Assembly (NCBI GenBank): GCA_009733575.1
Contig: ML769389.1
Coordinates: 124,001 to 188,000 of the forward strand
Origin: Gymnopus androsaceus JB14
Taxonomy: Eukaryota; Basidiomycota; Agaricomycetes; Agaricales; Omphalotaceae
Length of the DNA stretch: 64,000 nucleotides
Reading direction: 5' to 3'
Shown: positions 1 to 10,031 of the stretch, piece after piece
How positions within the stretch are numbered: position 1 is the first letter of the stretch
Layout: every line of letters begins with the position of its first letter
Notes under the pieces: generated by a model
Told to the model about the DNA's origin: nothing
The model's input: only the letters and a program-made list of their open reading frames with translations
Database searches by the model: none
Translations under genes and position numbers: made by a program

Positions 1-532
1 GTATGACAAGAGACCTCCGTTCATCGTACTATTCTCACCCCAACCTGCTTCATATTCCCAAATTCTCTTCACCCATCACTCATATGTCCCCGACGAAGAA
101 GTTTTCTTCGACTACCCTACCGGATGTCCGAATCCTTCTTGCACAGATCATTGTGAGATGCTCCGTATGTTCTTTCTTCATCCTCCCCACTTGGCCTTGC
201 TTACCCCGTTACTTGCAGGGTTCCCCAGAAGAGGTTTGGAAACCGCCAACGTTCTGGAGATTAAAAGAGGCGGAAAATTCGGCAGAAGAGTCAAACAAAG
301 GATGATGTGCAATTGGATCCATTGCGACGTATGTTTCGGCGAGGAGCCTTTGGGAAAGAGTGCGAGCGGAAGCAGTCAAAAGTCCGAAAGCTCAGAGAGT
401 AGCGTGGAACAGCGTGCCATCCTTGGTCAATTGTGCAGCAAATGCCGACTGGTCAGGTATTGCTCGCTGGAGCATCAGAAACAGGATTGGGCTGAACATC
501 GGCGAGTGTGTGTCAAAATGGATTGGGATTAG
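1..532 (+). CDS. MYND zinc-finger protein, C-terminal part (5' end outside window)
   Basis: The last two exons of a MYND-type zinc finger protein are present. Exon 1 runs to 152, a 66-nt intron (153-218, GTGAG to TTGCAG) follows, and the final exon ends with a stop at 530-532. The C-terminus holds the complete Cys/His pattern of a MYND finger: CDVC, then LCSKCRLVRYC, then SLEHQ, then HRRVC. A short Ser/Glu-rich linker separates the first Cys pair from the rest. MYND fingers bind two zinc ions and act in protein-protein contacts; fungal genomes hold many such proteins of unknown role. The exon upstream of the finger (PTGCPNPSCTDH) also looks coding. The start lies outside the window, so the N-terminal domains are unknown. 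The zinc finger call is sure, the cellular function is not. Confidence 0.75.
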   Translation, partial: YDKRPPFIVLFSPQPASYSQILFTHHSYVPDEEVFFDYPTGCPNPSCTDHCEMLRMFFLHPPHLALLTPLLAGFPRRGLETANVLEIKRGGKFGRRVKQRMMCNWIHCDVCFGEEPLGKSASGSSQKSESSESSVEQRAILGQLCSKCRLVRYCSLEHQKQDWAEHRRVCVKMDWD

Positions 533-1153
533 CACCGTCCGATTTTTCATCTTTTTATTTTATTTTCTTCATCTTTCACTCCGGGGCATCTTGTGACGAT
601 CTCTACCATGCAACTCATTATCATATTCTCCTTCATTAACACTCTTCCTGTTGTACGTGTACTGCAAATGCTGTACTGCTATTGCCAGATGTTGCCTGAT
701 GCTCCATCTGGATAATTTAACGATATTTGCATCCTGTTTTATGGATTCCACTATGAAGCGGGTAGTGCGTCTCCGCAACATCGGTGAAAGCTTGCTCATT
801 AAGCAAATGGATAACGTAGTACTATACGGAGAGGAGAGGAAAGTGAAAAAATGGTTATGTACTAAAGCAATGGATAAGAATGTATCAAACGCGTAAGTAG
901 TAGGTTCTAAGTAGCGAACTTGTTCTTGGCTGTCTTTCGTGTATTCTGTGAAGAGCCCGTCATAGGATTGAGGGAAAAGTTAGTAATGGTGACACTGCAC
1001 GTCTCGCTAGCAAGCATTGATGATTGAAAGAGAGATTAAGCGCTCGCGCTGCAAGCTTTCTTTCCTTCCACCATCTCGTTTTGGTTCGTAATTCCAAGAC
1101 ATCCACATACATTTTCTCCTGATTCTTTATAGGCAATTTGCTTTCGGAGAATC
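533..1153. other. intergenic, nothing recognised
   Basis: About 620 bases between the MYND gene stop and the first F-box start. Open frames here are short and show no family resemblance. It presumably holds the 3' UTR of the MYND gene and the promoter of the F-box gene. Confidence 0.5.
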
Positions 1154-2749
1154 ATGGCCCACCAGTTGAGTGTCACGTTGTGCTCGAAATGCAGAAGCCC
1201 ACTCGAGTTCAAGCCACGAATAAACGTGAACTCTGCCAACTTGGACGTTTCTTCAGACTCTGCACTCGATCCTGACAAAATCCCTGAAATAATCCTTTTA
1301 TCCAACAAAGACCTTGACGATTACGACGCCGAGATCAATCGTCTCCGGTCCCAAATTTCCTATGTTGAGAAACAGAAGCAGTTAGTGCACGACTATAAAA
1401 CACAACTCCAGTCGCTTCTTTCGTTTTTTCGACAATTTCCTAACGAAATCTTATGCGCTATTTTCGAGCTGGCCTGCACAAACAATTTGTTCCAGGAATA
1501 CCCTTGGCCATCGAATCAACAATCGGGGAAACCAAGCACTACCTTATCCTCACCTGCCATCACATACCTTCCAGCTCTTTCCATCAGTGCTGTATGCACT
1601 CGATGGCGGTCTTTGGCTCTCACATTGCCTAGGTTATGGTCTCAATTGAGGCTTGAGATTTCAGGATATTCAGTGCCGGTGAGAGCAGATATCCATGATA
1701 GGTTCATGTCTATCCTAAAGCTCTATCTGGATCGCTCTGCTGATATTCCGCTCTCAATCGACCTGGAAACAACGGACGGCGATGAGGGCAACCCATCTGC
1801 GCTAGACCAACTTCTTGAACACGCTTACCGCTGGCAAACGTTCAACTACTTTGGTGATTTTAATCTTCGACTCAGTGGTTTACAACCTGAAGTCCCTTCA
1901 AAATTCCCTATCCTCGAGAACCTGACTCTCAAAGGTTACGACTTCCCGTTCACAGATTTAAGCTGCTTCGAACATGCGCCGAAGCTCCGCACCGTCGGCG
2001 CAGAACTGCTGCAAACAGATTCTAAGCTGCCCTGGGCTCAGATTACTTGTTTGGAAGTTGGCGAATCTAACGAGATCATGATAAACACTCTCCAACAATG
2101 TCATGATCTTACAGCTTTGAAACTTCGGAGTTCGTTAAGGTCTAAATGGGGCCCTAATCCTGGTGACATATCGTTGGCTAGAGTGGAGTCATTTACATTA
2201 TTCGATTATGCAAACTTGCTAGAAAATGCGTTCTATACCTTTACATTCCCTTCCTTGACAGAACTCATCATCCAGCAAGACGCCTACAAGGATTTATGGC
2301 CTGTGGAATCCTTTAACACATTCATTTCAAGATCGTCCTGCGCATTGACAACGTTGTCGCTGAGCAGGGTTACGATTTCGGATCTGAATCTCATCTCTGC
2401 TCTCCGCCTTTTGCCTTTTCTCACCACTTTCTCACTCGATGGCTTAATGGATCCAAATTATGGGAGCCCGATAACATCCCACTTCATCTCGAGCATGCAC
2501 AGCTCATCTCCCCAACCTCTCCTTCCGAAATTACGCTCTCTTTCCATAAAATTCCTTGGAACCTTGTTTGATGACGCTGGACTCGCCGGCATGGTCTCGT
2601 CCCGTTGGATACCTGACCGCTCCTTGGGGATAAATTGCTTAAGGTCATTGGTCCTCTGCTTTTCAGATCGGAAGGTAGAGGAGGTTTACAAACCTCTATG
2701 GGATTTGGATAGGATGGGGATGCGAGTGGTTATCACTGGTATCGATTAA
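1154..2749 (+). CDS. F-box-like protein, cluster copy 1 (531 aa, single exon)
   Basis: An uninterrupted frame of 531 codons. The N-terminus carries a CSKC pair (residues 11-14) and a short predicted coiled coil (about 60-85). The F-box-like helix follows (FPNEILCAIFELAC, about residue 97), then the family signature AVCTRWRSLALTLPRLWS. The C-terminal 300 residues are leucine-rich and of the LRR-like solenoid type common behind agaricomycete F-boxes. F-box proteins join substrates to SKP1-cullin ubiquitin ligases; the substrate is unknown. The copy is about 40-60% alike by eye to those starting at 8221, 10032 and 12058. Only this copy and the decayed one at 6253 keep the CSKC and coiled-coil N-terminal extension, so this may be the ancestral form. 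The start ATG matches the pseudogene copy at 6253 in context. Confidence 0.82.
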   Translation: MAHQLSVTLCSKCRSPLEFKPRINVNSANLDVSSDSALDPDKIPEIILLSNKDLDDYDAEINRLRSQISYVEKQKQLVHDYKTQLQSLLSFFRQFPNEILCAIFELACTNNLFQEYPWPSNQQSGKPSTTLSSPAITYLPALSISAVCTRWRSLALTLPRLWSQLRLEISGYSVPVRADIHDRFMSILKLYLDRSADIPLSIDLETTDGDEGNPSALDQLLEHAYRWQTFNYFGDFNLRLSGLQPEVPSKFPILENLTLKGYDFPFTDLSCFEHAPKLRTVGAELLQTDSKLPWAQITCLEVGESNEIMINTLQQCHDLTALKLRSSLRSKWGPNPGDISLARVESFTLFDYANLLENAFYTFTFPSLTELIIQQDAYKDLWPVESFNTFISRSSCALTTLSLSRVTISDLNLISALRLLPFLTTFSLDGLMDPNYGSPITSHFISSMHSSSPQPLLPKLRSLSIKFLGTLFDDAGLAGMVSSRWIPDRSLGINCLRSLVLCFSDRKVEEVYKPLWDLDRMGMRVVITGID

Positions 2750-2837
2750 AAGGGTCAATAGGAACAAGCTTTATGGTCTAGCAGGAATGGATCGGATCGG
2801 ATGTGCTATTTTCTCGGTTTTCATATGCGCTTGATTT

Positions 2838-2887
2838 TCATGTTCTGTTCTAAAATTTATTGTCATGTTCTGTTCTAAAATTTATTG
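2838..2887. repeat. 25-bp perfect tandem duplication in the 3' flank
   Basis: Two adjacent 25-bp units beginning TCATGTTCTGTTCTAAAATT lie about 90 bp after the stop of the first F-box gene. They are identical, so the duplication is recent or is a replication-slippage product in the 3' UTR. Confidence 0.85.
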
Positions 2888-3136
2888 TCATCGTAGTGTT
2901 CTGCTCACAGTAGATTCTACAGTTCTACCTTGTCATGGGAAGCCCTGCATGTATACTTGTATGCATTTTAAGTAAATACATTTTGCATGCATGATGGCGC
3001 CTGATTGTCTGCTTCTACTTACTACCTAGGGTCACCTTTCAACTTGTTACTTGCCAGTTTACTCTGCTCTCGAGTATACACTGCTCTATTTTTCATGCAC
3101 ACATGTTTCTGACGGCTGAACTCCTTCAAGCAATAT

Positions 3137-3720
3137 GATTCATGGGTCGAGTACAGATTTAAACCATTACAAAACGGACCAGTCGCTTATTTCACCTTTC
3201 CTGGGAATTCCTAATGAAATTATATGCATTATATTCGAGTTCGCCTGCACGGACAACTTTTTGCAAGAATAAGTACCCCATGCAAATCAGCCTTACCTAT
3301 CATCGCCAACCTTTCAACTCTTGCGATCCAGTGCTGTATGTACTCGATGGCGCTCCCTGGCTCTGGCATCACCCATATTATGGTCTCAGATTAGAGTGGA
3401 ATCAGAATCCAAGAAAGACACTGGTGTCGGATGGTAGTACGCAGAGTGGATTTATATCCACTCTCAAGCTCTATTTGAACGCTCAGTCGACACTCCCTGT
3501 ATTCATTGGCCTACGAACTAAAGGATATGGATTACGCCAGTGGTTCATCAGCACTGAACTCCTCTCAGCACAGTTGCCGTTGGAAAAGCTTCAGTTATAT
3601 TGGGTCATTACAAGCTGAGAGAATGGTGTACAGTCTCATCCCAATTACTACTTACTGTGTGTTGGGGTTTTTAACCTTTCCAGTTGCAAGCATCCTGAGT
3701 GTATCTCGCTGAGTATGTTC
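3137..3720 (+). pseudogene. F-box-like pseudogene, 3' truncated
   Basis: This aligns with the N-terminal third of the gene at 8221: the start context (MIHGSSTDLNHYKTDQ), the F-box (GIPNEIICIIFEFACTDNF) and the AVCTRW region are recognisable. It has an in-frame TAA at 3270-3272 directly after the F-box, further frame changes after it, and sequence similarity to the family stops near 3610-3650. No leucine-rich half remains. It lies head to head at its broken end with the broken 3' end of the tuberin-like gene, which suggests one rearrangement removed the ends of both. Confidence 0.8.
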
Positions 3721-3815
3721 CCCGAAAAAAGATTACAACAGCCACTTCGCTTGAATCCCTACGATCCAACCAAACGCCGCGTATGTACCAGCGTTACAAA
3801 TAGAAATACAACAAG

Positions 3816-5912
3816 TTATCCCCTCAAATCCTTCACATCCTCATAAGTGCTCTCCAGCACCCTCATCACCGCTTTCCTTGTCATCGCCTTTTTCCTATCC
3901 ATCGCCAACGGACTCTGCAACAACTCCTTCCAATTCTCCAGCCACTCTGGACAGGTGGGGGATAGATTCTCTCGCAGCCGCATGATTTTCGAATCCGAAT
4001 CCGAATGCAGTAGCTTTGTACTATCCGAGTCATGATGGAAGAGTTTCGCTGTATCCGAATCGATGAGGTGCGATGAAATGTGGAGGAGAGTGGTGGATAG
4101 AGGCGGGGAGAGGACCGCACTCTGTACGTGATCGAGAGCGAGGAGGAAGCATAAGCTGCGGAGGAAAGGTGTGGTGGCGCTGGATGGTTGGGAGAGGGGT
4201 AGGAGGTAGGGTGTGCCATCTACGTTTCTGTGTATGTACGGGTTAGTTAGTACATTATGAATATGATTAGAGGTTTGAATAGGGAAGGACTTACTTGAGT
4301 AGCATAACATACCCCGCAAGCTGAAACAGCGTCTCCCCAACCGTCCGAGCTTCTTCCTCGTCCAATCGCGTAGTCTCTTCCTCTCTCGACTCGATCTCCT
4401 GCAACACATCCTTCAATATTCCTGCAATCTCTTCCAGGACTCTTTCTTTTCCTTCTTTCACCCAAATATCATCCCCGTTCACAGCCACAGTCCCAGTCCC
4501 AGCCTCTCCCTCCAAAAACTCCACCCACGCCCTTGTACTCCCGGCTAATGCCTTCCTAAACCTTGCGGCATCCCAATTCGTCGCTCCCGACCCCATCGAC
4601 ACTTCCACATTGGGCCACGCTCTCTCCAGCATATCCCTCTCCAGATCCAAATGTGCTGGTGCACCCGAATGCGAATACCCAATGGCACTTTCTTTCGATA
4701 TATACGCTCTCGCCAGTCTCGTTGATAAGGTACGCCTGATATATTCTCGTAGACTACGAAAAGCGCCGAATGAGGTTTGGATTGCTGTTTGTATGATTTG
4801 GGGAGAGGTGACGTGTTGGGTGGGTAGAGGTTTCGTTGAAGGATACGGAGGCATGTGGATGAATAAGGGCCTGAAAGGAGGGACGTTAGCGTTTCGCTGA
4901 CTTGCTCTTGGATGTAGGAGCGTTTCGCAGTATTTGGGTTTGACATGACGGTGAGTCTCGGAAGTGGAGACGCGCAGCTGGCTAAAGCGCGGAAGAGAAA
5001 AGGGAGGATTCCGTCGAGGGATGTTGGGGAGAGTTGTTTGAGCTGTTTAGTGAGATATATAATATAGAGTGTGACGGCGATGTCTGCGGGTTTCTTTACC
5101 GCTGGTAGACTGGAAAATGATGAGAGTGAGGCGATGGACATAGACGACTGTTGTCTGTGATGCGAGTAGGGGCGCACAGGAGAAGTAGGCCTCTCAATAC
5201 ACCGATCCACCATCCGTCCATAAAACGCCAACACATCCGCAAGCTCTTCCTCTGTAATCCTCACCACTACCTCGGGTTTCTCCACCACAGAATTAAGAAA
5301 TGCGGACAGAATCTCGATACTTCTCTCCCTTTCCGCACGCCCTTGATTGCTACTACCATCCAGTTGTTCAAACGCATCCATGATCCATGACTTGAGTACA
5401 TTAAAAAATGCGACTTCGATACCTAGGATCTCCACACCATACTTTGTTATTGCCCGGAGCGCTTTGAACTTGGGTTCCCAGAGGTCGATGGACCAAGAAG
5501 ACCCTGCCTGCCCAGTGAAAAGGGCAAAATAAGACATCCTATCAGCCAATTCGAGACTTTTGGCTTCGCCGTTCTCCCAGTACGCAGAGAGGATATCAAA
5601 CCCGGCTGCTTGGAGGGGAACTGGTGCGTCTGAGGCGCATAAAGCAGCCAAGACGGGCATAAAGGTGGTATGTCGGGGCAGAGGTGAACAAGTACATAAT
5701 GCACTGGCGAGAGCACGTGCATTGGCTAGTCCAGGGACGGTAGGAGGAAGAAGAGATTCGATCAGCTCGGAGACGGATAAGAGTGCTGGAGAAGGCGGGG
5801 TTTCAGGTTTTGGTTTGCGCCAGGGCGCGGAGAAGGAAGAGAATGTGGTTGTGGTTGTATTGGCTCGAGGACGGGTCCGAGTGTTTTCTGCATTGGTGTC
5901 CTGAGGCGCCAT
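3816..5912 (-). CDS. Tuberin (TSC2)-like N-terminal region, truncated; likely broken gene
   Basis: The protein resembles the helical N-terminal part of fungal tuberin, the GAP subunit that restrains Rheb/TORC1 signalling. Supporting stretches are AGFDILSAYWENGE (about residue 100), WEPKFKALRAITKYG, FRALASCASPLPRLTV, SGPYSSTCLRIL, and TSFGAFRSLREYIRRTLSTR followed by LARAYISKESAIGYSHSGAP. The last intron (about 4222-4290) is canonical. Two things are odd. First, between NLYPP and the TSPQIIQ stretch (about 4800-4845) the frame must shift by one base, with no usable intron. Second, the frame ends with TAA at 3816-3818 after about 600 residues, whereas tuberins are about 1,500-1,900 residues and end in a Rap-GAP domain that is absent here. 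The start is the ATG at 5910-5912; the longer frame begins at TTG. The family call is from motif memory. The gene is probably a relic, unless expressed as a short helical protein. Confidence 0.5.
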
Positions 5913-6252
5913 GACCAAGGTACTATTTCGATGTCAATCCAAGTCATTCACATCAGGATGTACGCACCCGGAAATATCTCAAGTATTAGTATTTATCCCT
6001 GAGGTTATCCAAAATTAGTAGAGAAGACCGTTATTTCATGGAAACGACGGGTCCAGTTTCCTAGAAAACCCCTTGCCTTTTGTCGAATCGTAATGTCGTC
6101 CGTCGTCGTCGACTCCAAGTTCCGGACACAACTCTGATACTCAAGCGCCCAACAAATTGACAGGCGGCTAATTTGGTTTATAATAAGTATCTGATGAATC
6201 AATTCCAATAAACATTGATCTTTCTGACCATGTTATAGTACCGCTTCAACGC
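5913..6252. other. intergenic, nothing recognised
   Basis: About 340 bases between the divergent tuberin-like start and the next F-box copy. It presumably contains both promoters; no clear element was identified. Confidence 0.4.
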
Positions 6253-7855
6253 ATGGTTCGCGATTCGAGTAGTACAAATTTGTGCTCCAAATGCCGAACC
6301 CCATTGGTGCACCAACCACGAGTAAACTTGGATCATCGCCCTTCTGCGACCAATCCCATCGAGATCCGGAAAATGATTAATCTATCCAAGGAAGACCTTC
6401 GCGATTACAGCGCGGAAATATCTCGTCTCCAGTCTCGTCCTTGTTCAGGAACAGAGAAAGCGACTGGACGATTACAAAACGCAACTCCAGTCTCTTCTTT
6501 CCCCTTTCCAAGAGGGTCCTAATGAAATCTTATGCATTATATTCCAGTCCGCCTGCACGGACAACTTCTTGAAAGAATACCCTTGGCCATTGGATCAGTA
6601 CTCGTGGATGGAGAAATTAACCTTAGGGCCTGCCATGATCGTCTACCTTCCAACTCTTGCTATCAGTGCAGTGCTGTATGCACACGATGGAGGACATTGG
6701 CTCTGGCTTCACTTAGCTTATGGTCTCATTTGAGACTTGAAGCTGCCCCCGGAACAGTATCGGATGTGCGGTTTATGTCGGCCTTCCAACTCTATTTGGA
6801 CCGCTCAGACGACACTGTCCTTATAATTGGCCTACAAACTACAGGAACTTTAAAATACGGCGATAGTACCCCACCTGCACTGAGCCTCCTCCTTCAGCAC
6901 ACTTGCCGTTGGAAAACGTTCAGTTATATTGGTGATTACAATCTGACAGAATGCATGGGCTCGTCTCATCCATTCCCTGTTCTCGAGAATCTGTCTCTGT
7001 GTGTAAATGGTTTGCGCTCAACCAGTGCATCAGAGGATCTTGACTGCTTTGCCAATGCACCAAATCTTTACGGTGTCACGATGCCAAGTGGCACTTTGGA
7101 AACAGTGGAAATGTCTACTGTGAATTGGCATCAACTAACCTCGATGTTTGGGCCGCTGAAGTAGATAAAATGGATGTTCTACACCGATTCCCTGCATTAA
7201 CCATTTTGAAATTGCGGAGTTACTCGTCACCATCTGAACCAAGCACTACACGATTGGCCAAACTGCAGTCATTCGCTTTCAAGGACTGCGCACATGAACG
7301 TGACAGCACGCTGCTGGAAGACTTGTTCCCTAACCTATACATTCCCTTCCTTGGCAGAACTCATTTATGCAGATGATGTTTGCAGAGGGAGCCTCCTCTG
7401 GCCACAGGATGCCTTTAATGGATTCATATCAAGATCGTCCTGCACATTGACAATGCTGTCTCTGAGCAGCGTTACGATTTCGGATCTGGATCTCATCTCT
7501 GCTCTCCGCCTTTTGCCTTCTCTTGCCAGTTTCTCTAATGAAAGGTTGGAGAATGTAGAGGGTGGGAACCCAATATCATCCCACTTCATCTCGAGTATGT
7601 ACAGCTTGTCTGCTGCACCTCTCCTTCCGAAATTGCACTCTCTATCCATAAAATCCCATCACACGTCTTTCGACGATACTGCATTCATCAGCATGGTCTC
7701 ATCCCGCTGGATATTCAACCTATCCTTGGGGATAGATTGCTTCAGGTCATTGGTCCTCTGCTTTTCGGAGCGGGAGGTAGACAAGGAGTTAACAAACATC
7801 TGTGGGATTTGGATAGGATAGCGATGCGAGTAGTTACCACTGGCATTGACTATAA
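6253..7855 (+). pseudogene. F-box-like pseudogene, full length with several frameshifts
   Basis: The whole length of the family is present, from the CSKC N-terminus (LCSKCRTPLVHQPRVN) to the C-terminal WDLDRMG region, but the frame breaks repeatedly. Breaks are seen near 6440 (after the SAEISRLQS coiled-coil start), at 6664-6673 (a 5-bp direct duplication of AGTGC relative to paralogs), near 7148 (a 4-bp deletion against the copy at 8221), near 7325-7335, and near 7785 close to the end. None coincides with a plausible intron. The best-preserved block is 6690-7140, encoding the CTRWRTLALASLSLWS signature and leucine-rich repeats. The pattern is that of an old, decayed paralog and not of a single sequencing error. 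Confidence 0.85.
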
Positions 7856-8220
7856 GGATCAATAGGAGGATGCTTTGTGAAATCGGGTGTTGGTTTTTCA
7901 TAACGCATTGTCATCGTAGCACCAACGTAGTACTCTACTCACAGTAGATTCTAAAAATTTCTATCTGGTCGAAATTCCTACAGGTACTTATACGTATATA
8001 TTATTGCTGTGCATTCACATCTGAACCGCTACTGCTGCATATCGTGCATTGCTCGTTCGATCCTCAAGGTAGGCCTCAAGCGCTGAAGCGCACTCCGAGT
8101 GATGGGCGTCCTGATTATCTTTCACTTGCTTTCACCAGGTTAGAGGTAGGTAATGCTCCATTTCAAGAAAGTTATACGCATAGATCCTTCTGAAGGCTTT
8201 GCAGGACTGTTTCAAGCAAT
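7856..8220. other. intergenic between F-box copies
   Basis: About 365 bases. The part just before 8221 (TTCTGAAGGCTTTGCAGGAC and the CAATATG start context) is recognisably shared with the upstream sequence of the copies at 10032 and 12058, so it belongs to the duplicated unit. Confidence 0.6.
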
Positions 8221-9699
8221 ATGACCCATCATTCAAGGGCGGATTTAGAGCGCCAATGCCAAAGCCACAAAACAGACCAGTCGCTTCTTTCACCTTTCTT
8301 AGAAATTCCCAATGAAATCGTATACGTTATATTCGAGCTCGCCTGTGCCGATAACTTCTTGCAAGACTACCCTTGGCCGTTGTCAAGCGAACCGCCCATT
8401 AAATTAACCTTACCTGTCATCGCCTACCTTCCAACTCTTGCTATCAGTGCAGTTTGCACACGATGGAGGTCATTGGCTCTGGCATCACCCATATTATGGT
8501 CGCAGATTAGGGTGGAATCAGCCTCCAGGAAAGATAAGGTGTCGGATACGCAGAGTGGATTTATATCCACTCTCAAGCTCTATTTGAAACGCTCAGTCGA
8601 CACTCCCCTCAGCATTGGCCTACGAACTCAAGGACGTGTATACGTCCATGGTGCCTCACCTCCACTAAACCTCCTTCTTCAACACACTTGCCGTTGGAAA
8701 AGCTTCAGTTATTTTGGTGATAACGAGCTGAAAAAATGCATAGGATCGTCTCTTTCATTCCCCATCCTCCAAAATCTAACCGTTCATGGTCCCCACTCTG
8801 TTATCACATCAGAGAATCTTGATTCCTTTGCGAATGCACCCAATCTCGACAGTGTCGCAACAAGTGCAATTCTGAAAGCAGTAGAGGAGTCTTCTGTGAA
8901 TTGGCAGCAAGTAACCTCGATGGATATTTGGGTTGCTGAAGGAGAGGATCTGGATGTTCTTCACCGATTCCCTGCATTAACTATCTTGAAATTACGGAGT
9001 TCCTGGTCGAGATTTGAGCCAAGCACACCATTGGCCAAACTGCATTCATTAACATTCATAGATTGGACGGACTCGGATGACCGTGACAACAAGTTGCTGG
9101 AAAACATGTTCATTGCTTTTACAATCCCTGCCTTGGCAGAACTCGTTATTTATCCTGACAATAATGGCTCTATTTCGAGCCTTATGTGGGCATCGGATGC
9201 CTTTCATGGATTCATCTCAAGATCGTCCTGCACATTGACAACGCTGTCTTTGAGCAGCGTTGCGATTTCGGATTCGGATCTCATCTCTGCTCTCCGCATT
9301 TTGCCCTCTCTCACTAGTTTTTCCATCAAAGGGTTGGAGAATCTAGATGGTGGGAGTCCAATAACATCCCACTTCATGTCGAGTATGCACAGCTCATCTG
9401 CCATACCTCTCCTTCCAAGATTGCGCTGTTTATCCATTATCTCTCATGACACTTCCTTCGACGATACTGCGTTCGTCAGCATGGTCTCGTCCCGCTGGAT
9501 ATCTGACCGCTCCTTGGGGATAGATTGCTTAAGGTCATTGGTCCTCCGGTTTTCGGATCGGTGGGTAGAGGAGGAGGTTTACAAACCTCTGTGGGATTTG
9601 GATAGGATGGGGATGCGAGTAATTATCACTGACATCGATTATAAGGGTCAGTTTGAGGATGTTTTGTGGTCCAGCAGGAATGGATTGGACCGGACGTGA
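8221..9699 (+). CDS. F-box-like protein, cluster copy (492 aa, single exon)
   Basis: An uninterrupted frame. The F-box-like helix (EIPNEIVYVIFELACADNF) lies near residue 27 and the signature AVCTRWRSLALASPILWS near 80. The rest is a leucine-rich solenoid ending in the family tail LWDLDRMGMRVIITDID. It lacks the CSKC and coiled-coil extension of the copy at 1154. The ATG sits in the same sequence context (CAATATG) as the starts chosen for the next two copies. Family knowledge makes it a substrate adaptor of an SCF ubiquitin ligase, probably nuclear or cytosolic; the target cannot be inferred. Confidence 0.82.
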   Translation: MTHHSRADLERQCQSHKTDQSLLSPFLEIPNEIVYVIFELACADNFLQDYPWPLSSEPPIKLTLPVIAYLPTLAISAVCTRWRSLALASPILWSQIRVESASRKDKVSDTQSGFISTLKLYLKRSVDTPLSIGLRTQGRVYVHGASPPLNLLLQHTCRWKSFSYFGDNELKKCIGSSLSFPILQNLTVHGPHSVITSENLDSFANAPNLDSVATSAILKAVEESSVNWQQVTSMDIWVAEGEDLDVLHRFPALTILKLRSSWSRFEPSTPLAKLHSLTFIDWTDSDDRDNKLLENMFIAFTIPALAELVIYPDNNGSISSLMWASDAFHGFISRSSCTLTTLSLSSVAISDSDLISALRILPSLTSFSIKGLENLDGGSPITSHFMSSMHSSSAIPLLPRLRCLSIISHDTSFDDTAFVSMVSSRWISDRSLGIDCLRSLVLRFSDRWVEEEVYKPLWDLDRMGMRVIITDIDYKGQFEDVLWSSRNGLDRT

Positions 9700-10031
9700 T
9701 ATTTTCTTGGCTTGCCAATTTTCTCGATCTATTCTACTATTTTTGTCGTCGTACTTGGTACTACTCTGCCCACAGTGAGTTCCAACTCCTACCTGATCAT
9801 CTGAAGCTCCTTAAGAACATGATACGTACATAGTCTGCACTTACAACATTGACAAACTTACGTAGTAAAACGGCAATGATGGGCGCCTAGTTCTCTGCTT
9901 CACTCCTTCACTTGTTGCGCTCCCCGTGTTTTCACCAGTTTGCTCGACTTCTAGGGTATGCGATCATCCATTTCGAGGAAATTCGACGCATATATCCTTC
10001 TGACGGCTTTACAGGAACTGTTTCAACCAAT

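Noticed and set aside
9204..9437. Minus-strand frames recurring opposite each F-box gene (also 7365, 10871, 12870)
   Set aside because: They are antisense shadows of a conserved leucine-rich region, preserved because the sense strand is.
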